Source: Vulcanimicrobiota bacterium
GTDB lineage: Bacteria > Vulcanimicrobiota > Xenobia > Xenobiales > JADMJV01
NCBI GenBank assembly: GCA_017307785.1
Contig: JAFKGI010000003.1
Span: 242,298-306,297 of the forward strand
Direction: 5' to 3'
DNA: 64,000 nucleotides
Shown here piece after piece: positions 44,048 through 52,250 of the stretch. How positions within the stretch are numbered: position 1 is the first letter of the stretch; each line of letters opens with the position of its first letter. The notes beneath the pieces are model-generated. The model was not told the origin of the DNA, made no database searches, and saw only the letters and a program-made list of their open reading frames with translations. The position numbers and the translations under genes were made by a program.

Positions 44048-44512
44048 TTAAAGGCGTTCCGTCCGAAGACGCAGGACTTCGCTCCAATGCTCAAGTTTGC
44101 GCTGTTCCTGCGCGATCAGCAGAAGCTTGGGCACGAGAATTGGCGCCCATTCCTTGGAGCGCGGGATCAGAGCGGCCGCCACACCTTGAAAAGAATCGCC
44201 CGGCTGCAAAGGTCGGAAGTCCTCGGGTGGAACCTCCACCAGACCTTCCACGGCCGTAAAAAGCAGTGCCAGGTTGCCTTCGTCCCGAGTGATCACGATG
44301 GGGTTGTACAGGTCCCAGGGGCAACGTTCCCCTTCGAAAAGCGCGCCCACGTCCAACACGGGCATCGACTGTCCGGGCAGCTGCAAAAACCCGGCGAGCC
44401 AAATGGGCAGGTCAGGCAAAACCTCCAGCCGGGGCCGCAAAATCACGCGCTCGACGCTGGCCAATGGCAAAGCCAGCCGGCGATTCTGCAGCCGAGCCAA
44501 CAAGAGCTTCAT
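44048..44512 (-). CDS. cheW: CheW-like adaptor (first)
   Basis: 154 residues, a second CheW fold: RLALPLASVERVILRP, WLAGFLQLPGQSMPVLDVG and the domain-2 strand NLALLFTAVEGLVEVP. It directly abuts the cheR start and overlaps the receptor stop (ATGA). Confidence 0.87.
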   Translation of the reverse strand: MKLLLARLQNRRLALPLASVERVILRPRLEVLPDLPIWLAGFLQLPGQSMPVLDVGALFEGERCPWDLYNPIVITRDEGNLALLFTAVEGLVEVPPEDFRPLQPGDSFQGVAAALIPRSKEWAPILVPKLLLIAQEQRKLEHWSEVLRLRTERL

Positions 44513-46134
44513 CCTGGACGGTCCATTTTGAAGTTATCCAAAGACTTGACCAGGTCACCGCTGAGACGATGGAGTTCCTTGGTGGTTTGTTCCAACTGCT
44601 GGGTAGTGGAAGCCGATTGCTGAGTGGCCTGGCGAATGCTCAAGAGCGCTTCGGAAACTTGCTCGAAGGCCAGCTTCTGTTGGTTGGTGGCGGCCACGAT
44701 CTGCTGGAAGGCCTGGGTGCTGTCGTTCACCTGAGAATTCAGTTGATGGATGGAGACGGAAGCCTCGTCGGTAAAGGTGGTTCCCGACATGCCGCGTTTG
44801 CCGGCCTCCTCGATGAGCACAACCGAAGCCTGGATTCCCCGCTCCACGTCGCCGAGCAGTTCACGAACCTGCACGGTGGCCTCCTTACACTGATCGGCCA
44901 GACTCTTCATCTCGTTGGCCACCACCGTGAAGCTCTTGCCCTCACTGCCGGCCGCGGCCGCCAGGATGGCGGCGTTCAGGGCCAGTACGTTGGAGCGCTC
45001 GGCGATATCGTTGACGGATAGAACGATGCTGCGGATGGCGTCGGTCTTTTCTCCCAGGGCGTTGATGCGCTCGGACACCACCTGCACCTGGTCGACTAAG
45101 GATTGGGTGGACCGCACGCTCTTGCGCACCGACTCCAGACCGGCTCCGGCTGCCTGGGAGGTCGCTTCCGCCCGGGAAGCAACTTCCCGAGCCCGGTCGG
45201 CGATTTGACTGGCGCTCTGACTCAATTCTTCCAGGGTAACCGAAGTCTGCTGCATGGCCGTGGATTGCTGCTGCAGGGCGACCGCCTGTTCTTTGCTGGC
45301 CGAGGCGATGCGCGCGGTCGCGTCGTTCAGGGTGTCGGCGTGGCTCTGATTCTGCTGTGCCGAACCGCGCAGATTGTGGAGCATGAGATTCAAACTGCTG
45401 CTCACGCGGCCGACTTCGTCGTTGTTGCGGACGGGCAGAGGGTCGGAGGTCAGATCACCACGACCGATGCGCTCGGCGAAAGAGGCGCCGGGTCCCAAAG
45501 GAGCCAGGCGCTGCCCCAACACGGACAGGACGGCCAGTCCCACCACCAGGTCGACGCACAGTCCCAACAGCAGCGTCCAGTTCAGACCCGCCTGGGTGCT
45601 GGCCAGGCTGGCACGGCGCTTCTCCAGCAGGTTGCTTTCCACGCCGTCCATAGCGGCGGCGTAACGATGTACGGCCTGCGCCTTGTCCAGGCCTTCGCCT
45701 CCCTGGATGAAGGTCTTCAGCTCTGCTTCCTGACCGGAACGTTTCAGAGAAATAGCGCGGCTCATGAAGGAAATCTTCTGGTCGATGGCTTCCCGCAACC
45801 GGGTGCACGAATCCACCTGGTCCTTGTTGTCGGAAACCTCAAACTGCAGTTTGTCCAGTTGCTGGCCGATGTTGTTGATCGAATCGTAGCCGGCCAGAAA
45901 CTCTTCTTTGCCCATCAAGGTATAGGCCCGCTGAGCCGATTCGGCGCGCACCAGATCGGACTCGATAGCGCTCAGCATGTGTCGGACCAGATGGGTGTGG
46001 TCGGTCCATTTCAGCTGTTTGTCCATCTGACTGCCCAGCCAGGCGGCCGCAATGATCAGCACCATGGTGATACTGAGAATCGAGAGCACTCCAGCATAAA
46101 CTAGATTTCGCACCGAAGATGTTTGATTGGCCAC
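44509..46134 (-). CDS. Methyl-accepting chemotaxis receptor with divergent hairpin tip
   Basis: 541 residues: transmembrane segment 1 (about 11-34), a four-helix CHASE3-like sensor (35-180), transmembrane 2 (184-208), HAMP (209-260) and a signalling hairpin. The tip reads NVLALNAAILAAAAGSEGK, in place of the near-invariant NAAIEAARAGE: Leu391, Ala394 and Ser397 replace the Glu, Arg and Glu that contact CheA and CheW. GTG start with AAGGGG upstream, 5 bases from the hybrid kinase. Confidence 0.94.
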   Translation of the reverse strand: MANQTSSVRNLVYAGVLSILSITMVLIIAAAWLGSQMDKQLKWTDHTHLVRHMLSAIESDLVRAESAQRAYTLMGKEEFLAGYDSINNIGQQLDKLQFEVSDNKDQVDSCTRLREAIDQKISFMSRAISLKRSGQEAELKTFIQGGEGLDKAQAVHRYAAAMDGVESNLLEKRRASLASTQAGLNWTLLLGLCVDLVVGLAVLSVLGQRLAPLGPGASFAERIGRGDLTSDPLPVRNNDEVGRVSSSLNLMLHNLRGSAQQNQSHADTLNDATARIASASKEQAVALQQQSTAMQQTSVTLEELSQSASQIADRAREVASRAEATSQAAGAGLESVRKSVRSTQSLVDQVQVVSERINALGEKTDAIRSIVLSVNDIAERSNVLALNAAILAAAAGSEGKSFTVVANEMKSLADQCKEATVQVRELLGDVERGIQASVVLIEEAGKRGMSGTTFTDEASVSIHQLNSQVNDSTQAFQQIVAATNQQKLAFEQVSEALLSIRQATQQSASTTQQLEQTTKELHRLSGDLVKSLDNFKMDRPG

Positions 46135-46139
46135 GGACT

Positions 46140-48020
46140 TTACCCCTTACGGATTTCGCTGATCAGATGTTTCAGCTCGGAAACAACCACTGGTTTAGTC
46201 AAGAAAGAATTCATGCCGGCTTCCAGAGTGGACTGGCGGTCGGTCTCATAGGCCAGCGCCGTCAAGGCGACGATCAACACCGGATCGCGGCCGTTCTGTT
46301 CCTCCCAGGCTCGAACCCTACGAGTGGCGTCCAGGCCGTTCAAGGTGGGCATTTGCACGTCCATCAACACCAGCTGGTAGTCCCCTTCGATCGCTTCCCG
46401 AGCGGCATCGCCCCCGTCGGAAACGACCGTAACCTCACAGGCCTCTTGTTCCAGCATCAGGCGCACCACCGTCTGACCGATGGGGTTGTCCTCCGCCAAC
46501 AGAACCCGCAAGGTGCGCTTGCCATCGTCCTCTTCGTCGCTCTCTGAGTCCTCGTCGGTTTTGTCGCTGGTCAGGGCCCGCAAGAGAGAATGACTGGTAA
46601 AGGGCCGGCTGACCCAATGGAGTCGCTCATCATCCAATCCCAGGCTGCCCGAGTCGGTGTGCAAAATCACCACGTTCTCGCAGCTTTCCGGCACGCTGGC
46701 GTAGCCGGTATCGACCACTACCGTTCCCTGAAAGAGTTCGCCGGGCAGCAGATGCTGAATCTTGACGCCGCGCTGCTCCAGGGTGGTGCGAATCAGTTGC
46801 CCGTAGGCGCCCTTGTCGGCCAGCAATCCCACTTCGGAAGGCAGGTTGGGAAACGGATCGGGAGCTTCTTGCTCGTTCGAAAGCGGCAGCACCGCTCGCA
46901 CCACCGTTCCCACCCCCAGCTCGCTGGACATGGTGAGGCGGCCGCCCATCAACTGCATGAGGCGCTGGCAGATGGCCAGCCCCAATCCGGTTCCCCCATA
47001 GAGTCGATGAATGGAGGGGTCGAGCTGGTTGAAAGGCTGGAAAATTTCGACCAGCTTGTCCCTGGGAATGCCCGGGCCGGTGTCCGCAACCGACGCCACC
47101 AGATGTTGGTCGAAGACATCCATCGTCAAGGTGACATGACCTTGCGAGGTAAATTTGATCGCATTGCTGACCAGGTTGATGAGAACCTGTCGAAAGCGAG
47201 CAGGGTCACCTTTCAGCTCCGCAGGAATTTGCGGAGTGAGAAGACCGGTCAAAGCTACCTTCGAATCCAAAGCTTTGGCAACGAAGGGAGAGAGAGCCTC
47301 GGAGGCCACCTGGGCCGGCGAGAAAGGAATGCGCTCCACCTCCAGCAGTCCCGCCTCGATCTTGGAAAAGTCTAAGATGTCGTTGAGGACCACCAGCAAG
47401 TTCTCGGCGCTCTGTTTGATCAGCTCCGCATACTCTTTCTGAGTCGGGTCCAGTCGGGTGCCCAACAAGTGACCCACCATTCCCATGACGCCGTTCATGG
47501 GCGTACGGATCTCGTGACTCATGTTGGCCAGGAAGTCACTCTTGGATCGACTGGCCTGTTCGGCTTCTCGTCGGGCTTCTTGCAGCTCCACGATCTGGCG
47601 AGCCTGATTGCTCTCCAGCGAAGTGATGCGGTGCACCACCCGGAGCTGGAGGTAGAGCTCGGTCAGGTCGTAGGATTTGGAAAGAAAGGCGTCGGCGCCC
47701 GCCTCCAGGGCGGCGCGGTAGTGCTCTTTGCTGCTGCGGGCCGTGAGCACGATCACGAAGAGATACTGCGAACGCTGCGCCTGGCGAGCCCAGCGGCACA
47801 GCTGCAGTCCATCCATCTCGGGCATTTCCCAGTCGGTGATGAGCAACTGCAACTGATTGTTGCTCTGGATGGCCACCATGGCTTCCAAAGCGCTTTGACA
47901 GGCGGTAACCTGGTGTCCCCAGTCCTTGAGAGTGCTTTCCAGTAGCATCAAACTGGATCGCTCATCGTCCACCACGAGTATGTTCAGGCTGGGCAATACC
48001 AGACTTTGGTCGTCGGTCAT
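46140..48020 (-). CDS. Hybrid sensor histidine kinase (REC-HK-REC)
   Basis: 626 residues, no membrane segment. An N-terminal receiver (Asp63 in [13 protein letters not shown]), a coiled linker, DHp with His169 in [15 protein letters not shown], an ATPase ([22 protein letters not shown]), a degenerate receiver-like stretch (about 385-480), and a C-terminal receiver with [12 protein letters not shown]. It opens the chemosensory operon. It is probably fed by a phospho-relay rather than by direct ligand sensing. Confidence 0.95.
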   Translation of the reverse strand: MTDDQSLVLPSLNILVVDDERSSLMLLESTLKDWGHQVTACQSALEAMVAIQSNNQLQLLITDWEMPEMDGLQLCRWARQAQRSQYLFVIVLTARSSKEHYRAALEAGADAFLSKSYDLTELYLQLRVVHRITSLESNQARQIVELQEARREAEQASRSKSDFLANMSHEIRTPMNGVMGMVGHLLGTRLDPTQKEYAELIKQSAENLLVVLNDILDFSKIEAGLLEVERIPFSPAQVASEALSPFVAKALDSKVALTGLLTPQIPAELKGDPARFRQVLINLVSNAIKFTSQGHVTLTMDVFDQHLVASVADTGPGIPRDKLVEIFQPFNQLDPSIHRLYGGTGLGLAICQRLMQLMGGRLTMSSELGVGTVVRAVLPLSNEQEAPDPFPNLPSEVGLLADKGAYGQLIRTTLEQRGVKIQHLLPGELFQGTVVVDTGYASVPESCENVVILHTDSGSLGLDDERLHWVSRPFTSHSLLRALTSDKTDEDSESDEEDDGKRTLRVLLAEDNPIGQTVVRLMLEQEACEVTVVSDGGDAAREAIEGDYQLVLMDVQMPTLNGLDATRRVRAWEEQNGRDPVLIVALTALAYETDRQSTLEAGMNSFLTKPVVVSELKHLISEIRKG

Positions 48021-48039
48021 TCAGGTCCCTTCGAACTGG

Positions 48040-48074
48040 TTAAGCCCCCACCCCTGCGAGGGATGGGGGCTTAA
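48040..48074 (-). terminator. Long hairpin, possible terminator
   Basis: A 16-base-pair stem with one mismatch (arms 48040-48055 and 48059-48074, starting TTAAGCCCCCA) and a GCG loop lies between the stalk-protein gene and the hybrid kinase gene. No T-run follows on the minus strand, so it may instead be an RNA-stability or partial-readthrough element. Confidence 0.5.
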
Positions 48075-48093
48075 ATGAGGTTTTTAGACCGTT

Positions 48094-49548
48094 TTAGCGG
48101 CGAGTAACGTCGATTTGGGTGGGATTGCTGCTGCGTCCCTGGTTGTCGCTGGCCTGGATCCGGAGCTCCAGGGTCGTGTTGCGAGGCACGCGGCTGGCAT
48201 CCACCTGGATGTCGAAGCGCCCCTGCCCGTCCGCCTGACGGGTAATATTGGCAACCTGGTTCTGCACGCCGATCACGCCCGGAATCAGGCTGCGGTCGGC
48301 CTGAGCCACCAGAGAAACCTGGGAGAACGGAGTGGTCTGACCCTGAACATTGAAGAACGAGCCTACCGACGAACCGTTGTTCAGGTTGGTCAGGTTGACC
48401 ATCATGGGTCCGTTCTGATTGAAGCCGCCGTTCCCGTTCCAGTTGCCGTTGTTGTTATTGTTGTTGTAGGCATTCGAGCTCACGCTGAAGTCCCAGTCAC
48501 GGGTCAGCAGGCGACCGTTGCGGTCGACGGCCTGCACGGAAACGCGGTGGAATCCGCTGCTCAAATCGTTGGTGGGCACGAAGTGCACGGCCGAACCCAT
48601 GGTCTGGGCCTGGTTGGTCACTTCGTTCCCGTCCAAGAAGACACGAGCCGAGTTCGAGGCCAGGCGCGAATCCAGGTTGACGTGGACCGTCGGCCGGCTG
48701 GTGTTGACAATCGAGCCGTCGGCCGGAGTTACCTGGAATGCGTCGGAAGAGTTACCGTTGAAACCGCCTCCGTTGTTGTTGTTGTCAGCAACGGTGCCGC
48801 CATTGATATCCACCGCTCGGCGACTTTCCAACACGGACTCCTGTCCGTTGCGGGAAAGGTGAGCCACCAGCGTGCCGTTGTCGACCTGCATGCCTCGCTT
48901 CACCACAAACTCGCCCTCATAGCGACCACTGCTTACCTCGCGCATCTGCACGTCGGTTACGACGCCCATAATGTCGAAGGTCGCCTTGCCGCCCGGGTCG
49001 CCCGTGGCCGTCACCGTCAGGGTGTCACCCGCGTTCAATCCGCGTCGGGCGTTGTGCACGACATTGCTCAAGGTAGGAGCCACAGAGCCGGTCTGAATCG
49101 GCGTTTGCTTGATGGGAGCATTGGAAACTTCCCCACCCGAGCTCATGGCGACGGTGCGAGTAGCAGGACTCCAACGCACGTCCGCACCGAGAGCCTCGGA
49201 GACGAAGCGCAGGGGCACCAGCGTGCGACCTCCGATACTGGAGGCCGGTACGTCCAGGTAGCTCATCTGACCATTGATCATGGCCTCGCGACTACCCAGA
49301 GCCAACTCGACCACGCGATCGCCCTTGGTGGCCTTGATGGTACGCGTGGCGTTATCGAACAGCACGTCAGCCCCCAGGCTTTCAAAGATGCCTCGCAGCG
49401 GCACCATCACGCGGCCGTCCTGCATGACGGCGGGCTGGTCAAAATTCAGCGGACGTCCGTCCAAAGTGGTTTGCACTTCCGGACCGGCGGCCCAGGCTTG
49501 ACCCAGCAACACGAGGCCGGATGCGGCAATAAAAGCTTTCTTTAGCAT
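48094..49548 (-). CDS. Exported protein with copper-amine-oxidase-N-like stalk and Ig-like domains
   Basis: 484 residues with a signal peptide (1-20). Residues 23-135 carry two copies of the Cu_amine_oxidN1 unit (MVPLRGIFESLGADVLFD and LVPLRFVSEALGADVRWS), found in many surface proteins. Then come several beta-sandwich/Ig-like segments separated by Asn-rich linkers (NNNNGG and NNNNNNGNWNGNGG). It ends IQASDNQGRSSNPTQIDVTR. Surface adhesion or wall attachment is likely; there is no enzyme active site. Confidence 0.85.
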   Translation of the reverse strand: MLKKAFIAASGLVLLGQAWAAGPEVQTTLDGRPLNFDQPAVMQDGRVMVPLRGIFESLGADVLFDNATRTIKATKGDRVVELALGSREAMINGQMSYLDVPASSIGGRTLVPLRFVSEALGADVRWSPATRTVAMSSGGEVSNAPIKQTPIQTGSVAPTLSNVVHNARRGLNAGDTLTVTATGDPGGKATFDIMGVVTDVQMREVSSGRYEGEFVVKRGMQVDNGTLVAHLSRNGQESVLESRRAVDINGGTVADNNNNGGGFNGNSSDAFQVTPADGSIVNTSRPTVHVNLDSRLASNSARVFLDGNEVTNQAQTMGSAVHFVPTNDLSSGFHRVSVQAVDRNGRLLTRDWDFSVSSNAYNNNNNNGNWNGNGGFNQNGPMMVNLTNLNNGSSVGSFFNVQGQTTPFSQVSLVAQADRSLIPGVIGVQNQVANITRQADGQGRFDIQVDASRVPRNTTLELRIQASDNQGRSSNPTQIDVTRR

Positions 49549-49629
49549 AGGAAACTCCAAACTCCCCCCTTGCGACGATGGCCGCCGGCACCCGCCGGCA
49601 GCCATCTAGACCGTGCACTGGCGCTACTT

Positions 49630-50052
49630 CTAGCGAACTTCTACGCCCGGGCTATACTGGTACTCAAAACTGGTCATAGGACCGCTGGCGCCCATCACGA
49701 CGGCGCGAAGCTCATAAGTGGGCTGCTGCAGGCTGGTATCGAGAGCCTCGTCGCGAGCGGGCAAGAAGTCGAGAGCCAGCTTGTCGCCGGGGGCGACGTT
49801 CTTGTCCCAGTTCCAAGACTTGACGGTGTGCCAGGTCTGAGTGGCATTGTCGCGGGCCTGCAGCTCTACTACGCTGGGGCGCTGGCGCAAACTGCCGTCG
49901 TTCATCAGGTTGACTCGGATATTGGTGCCCTCCGGGGTGGGAGCGCTCTGATTGACGACGATGCTGTCGACGCGGATGTCGGCCGACGCAGGCAGGCCGA
50001 GGCCCAGCACGGCCGCGGTGAGACTGGTGACGCAAAGAATTTTCTTGAACAT
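49630..50052 (-). CDS. Exported CARDB-like beta-sandwich protein
   Basis: 140 residues with a signal peptide (1-24). A single beta-sandwich of the CARDB (adhesion) type: IRVDSIVVNQSAPTPEGTNI, then VELQARDNATQTWHTV and LALDFLPARDE. It lies just upstream of the stalk-domain gene in the same direction and probably shares its promoter. Confidence 0.78.
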   Translation of the reverse strand: MFKKILCVTSLTAAVLGLGLPASADIRVDSIVVNQSAPTPEGTNIRVNLMNDGSLRQRPSVVELQARDNATQTWHTVKSWNWDKNVAPGDKLALDFLPARDEALDTSLQQPTYELRAVVMGASGPMTSFEYQYSPGVEVR

Positions 50053-50265
50053 TGAATAACCTCCCGTTGGTTGCGTTATGACCTCACCTTAAGGCGAGGG
50101 GGGAGGAATTCCGTAGAGAGACACATACTTGCAGGCTGGGATCATGGTACTCCGCAACCAGGAAGTCTGCTCCTCCCCCACGACCCCTCGATACTTTAGG
50201 ATACCCCGAGGGCATACCCGTGCGCCAAGCAGGCGCTGGACCCAAAGGCTACGAACGAGGTGTAT
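50053..50265. other. Divergent intergenic region
   Basis: About 210 bases between the CARDB-like gene (minus) and the response-regulator gene (plus). Both promoters must lie here. I see no gene and no strong repeat. Confidence 0.6.
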
Positions 50266-50883
50266 ATGAAAATAGTTATCGCTGACGATCATCCGCTGGT
50301 GCGGTCTGGCGTCAAGTCCACCCTATCCCGCTCGGACGAAGTCCAGGTCGTAGGTGAAGCACAAGACGGCGGAGAGACCTTGAAGCTGGTCGAACAGCAC
50401 AAGCCCGACCTTTTAATCCTTGACGTAGAGATGCCCGGCATGCCCGCCGACGAACTGACGGTGGCTGCCCGAAACATCGTTCCGAATCTGAAAGTCCTGG
50501 TCCTTACGGCCCACGAAGACGAAGCCAGCATTCGCCGTCTGATGAAGGTGAAAATCTCCGCCTACATGCTCAAGGACGAAGCTCCTGAAAACCTTCTCCA
50601 GGCCGTTCGCGCCATCGGACAGGGCGCGGCCTGGTTCAGCCAGTCGGTAGCCCATAAACTGATGGGACTGAGCGACCCGGAGGACGATCTGCCTTCCCTC
50701 ACCCCTCGCGAAAAGCAAATCTTGCAGCAAATCGCCCTGGGGCACGACAACCAGACGATCGCCAACGAGCTCTCGCTGGCCGAACAGACGGTTCGCAACT
50801 ACGCCAGCTCCATTTACGAGAAGATCGGGGTTGCCTCGCGTGTGGAAGCCGTGGTCTGGGCTCGCGACCGAGGAATCGTGTAA
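50266..50883 (+). CDS. NarL/LuxR-type response regulator
   Basis: 205 residues. The receiver domain has ADDHPLV at the start, Asp53 in LLILDVEMPGM, and Lys105 in YMLKDEAP. The LuxR-type HTH (about 140-205) has LTPREKQILQQIALGHDNQT and VRNYASSIYEKIGV. GAGG 5 bases before the ATG sets the start. Its cognate kinase is not next to it. It is transcribed alone, ahead of a terminator. Confidence 0.95.
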   Translation: MKIVIADDHPLVRSGVKSTLSRSDEVQVVGEAQDGGETLKLVEQHKPDLLILDVEMPGMPADELTVAARNIVPNLKVLVLTAHEDEASIRRLMKVKISAYMLKDEAPENLLQAVRAIGQGAAWFSQSVAHKLMGLSDPEDDLPSLTPREKQILQQIALGHDNQTIANELSLAEQTVRNYASSIYEKIGVASRVEAVVWARDRGIV

Positions 50884-50903
50884 CGGCCAGCGGCCGTTTT
50901 CCT

Positions 50904-50938
50904 AAAAAAAGGCCCGGCGTGCTCGCCGGGCCTTTTTT
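50904..50938 (+). terminator. Bidirectional Rho-independent terminator
   Basis: The stem GGCCCGGCG/CGCCGGGCC with flanking A and T runs follows the response regulator and precedes the converging small membrane-protein gene. Confidence 0.93.
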
Positions 50939-50958
50939 CAATCTCTAGAGACGGCGTG

Positions 50959-51267
50959 CTAACCGCGCTTGCGGATGATGGAGACGACCACCACTACGAC
51001 CACGGCTCCCAGCAGAGCAGGGATGAGGGGCACTCCCATCAGGACCGGGCCGAAGTGGCCGATCATCAAGGTTCCAAGCCAAGAGCCGATCAGACCGGCG
51101 CCCATAGCGCCCAGCCAACCGTTCTCGATTTGCTTCCCGGGCACCAGTGCATCGGCCGCAAAGCCCACCAGGGCCGCCACCAGCAGCATCAACATCAGGC
51201 CCATCGCGTTTCCGATAAACCAGAAGGCCAGACAAACACCGGCAATCAGCAGCAGCAGGTTCAACAT
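50959..51267 (-). CDS. GlsB/YeaQ/YmgE-type (transglycosylase-associated) membrane protein
   Basis: 102 residues, four hydrophobic segments, with the family motif GKQIENGWLGAMGAGLIGSW. Such proteins are small stress-induced inner-membrane proteins of unknown mechanism. The ATG at 51267 is preferred for its position before the first helix. It is divergent from the DUF1328 gene. Confidence 0.8.
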   Translation of the reverse strand: MLNLLLLIAGVCLAFWFIGNAMGLMLMLLVAALVGFAADALVPGKQIENGWLGAMGAGLIGSWLGTLMIGHFGPVLMGVPLIPALLGAVVVVVVVSIIRKRG

Positions 51268-51452
51268 TTCTTTCTTTTCCCTCACCAATTCTTAATGTGT
51301 CTGTTATGTAGCCATGGGCCCGGGGTTCGAACAAAGGGTGAGAATCCCACCTCCCCAGTACCTAGATCCTGCGTAGCGGGTATGGTCGCGACTGCCAGGC
51401 CGTCACAAGATTTTCTATGCTTTGTTCGGGGGAAGCTGGAGGACTTGAAAGT
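51268..51452. promoter_or_regulatory. Divergent regulatory region with possible structured leader
   Basis: Contains a 9-base inverted pair, CGAACAAAG (about 51328-51336) and CTTTGTTCG (51419-51427), enclosing GGGTGAGAATCCC and further short stems. This could form a long-range stem in a 5' leader of the DUF1328 gene. No known riboswitch could be assigned. Confidence 0.3.
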
Positions 51453-51626
51453 ATGTTGCACTGGGCTCTGACCTTTATGATCTTCGCCGTCGTGGCCGCT
51501 CTCTTCGGATTCACCGGACTGGCCGCCAGCGGTGCCGGACTGGCTCATCTAATGTTCAACATGTTCCTCTTCACGTTCCTGATTGCGGTGATCTTCCGCC
51601 TGGTCGGGACCCCAGAACACTCCTGA
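51453..51626 (+). CDS. DUF1328 small membrane protein (second copy)
   Basis: 57 residues, two helices: MLHWALTFMIFAVVAALFGF and MFNMFLFTFLIAVIFRLVG, a good DUF1328 match. GGAGG lies about 10 bases upstream of the ATG at 51453. A paralogue is at 35269. Confidence 0.85.
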   Translation: MLHWALTFMIFAVVAALFGFTGLAASGAGLAHLMFNMFLFTFLIAVIFRLVGTPEHS

Positions 51627-51665
51627 GAAGGTTTGTCGACGACGCTGGACTAAGCAAATGGGTTC

Positions 51666-52250
51666 ATGAAGTTCCCCGAGTTCCTGGATTGGCTCGCCCG
51701 CCAAGAGTTACAGCGCGTGGACTCCGAGGAGCTCCTGGACAAGGTCACTCTGGTGTTGGAGACCCTCCAGGAGAACGATCCGCGCTACGCCTGGATGGCC
51801 GTGATCGAGGACAAGCTGCTGGACGGAGTCGTACCCACCGAACGCCTGGAGGGTTTGCCCGACCGTTTCCCCGGTGACCGTTCCTTAGAGAATCGTCTGC
51901 GCCAGCGAGCCCGTCAGGCTCACGTCAAGCAGTGGGAGACCGAATCGATTCAACGGCTTCGCTCTTGCCTGGATGGCTGGAAAGAGGATCCGACGCCGCT
52001 CTCTGGCTACCTGCAGTGGATGGAATCGCAGCTCAAGCAGTTCTGGAAAGAAAACGAACCCGCCCCGGCCGAGCTGGAGGGCGAGGAAATCGACAAAGTG
52101 GCTGCCCGCCTGCTACGGGAAGCCTACCAGGATTGGCGGACCGCCTTGAAGACGGTCGGCGCGGGAGATTTCGAGGAGGGCCTCAATCTGGCCATCCGGG
52201 CCAACAAACTGCTGGTGGCCCTGCACGACCTCGACGAACGGCCTATTTGA
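51666..52250 (+). CDS. Hypothetical cytoplasmic helical protein
   Basis: 194 residues, rich in Leu, Glu, Trp and Arg, predicted all-helical, with no signal or membrane segment. It begins MKFPEFLDWLARQELQRVDS and ends FEEGLNLAIRANKLLVALHD. No family is recognised. It converges with the next gene and overlaps it by 8 bases. Confidence 0.78.
   Translation: MKFPEFLDWLARQELQRVDSEELLDKVTLVLETLQENDPRYAWMAVIEDKLLDGVVPTERLEGLPDRFPGDRSLENRLRQRARQAHVKQWETESIQRLRSCLDGWKEDPTPLSGYLQWMESQLKQFWKENEPAPAELEGEEIDKVAARLLREAYQDWRTALKTVGAGDFEEGLNLAIRANKLLVALHDLDERPI

Noticed and set aside
43481..44623. Open frame of 380 codons antisense to cheR and cheW
   Set aside because: No family motifs; the minus-strand genes there are unambiguous.
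48115..49545. Open frame of 476 codons antisense to the stalk-domain gene
   Set aside because: Val/His-rich shadow of a confident exported protein.
51310..51345. GGGGTTCGAAC resembling a tRNA T-arm
   Set aside because: No matching acceptor, D or anticodon arms within tRNA length on either strand.
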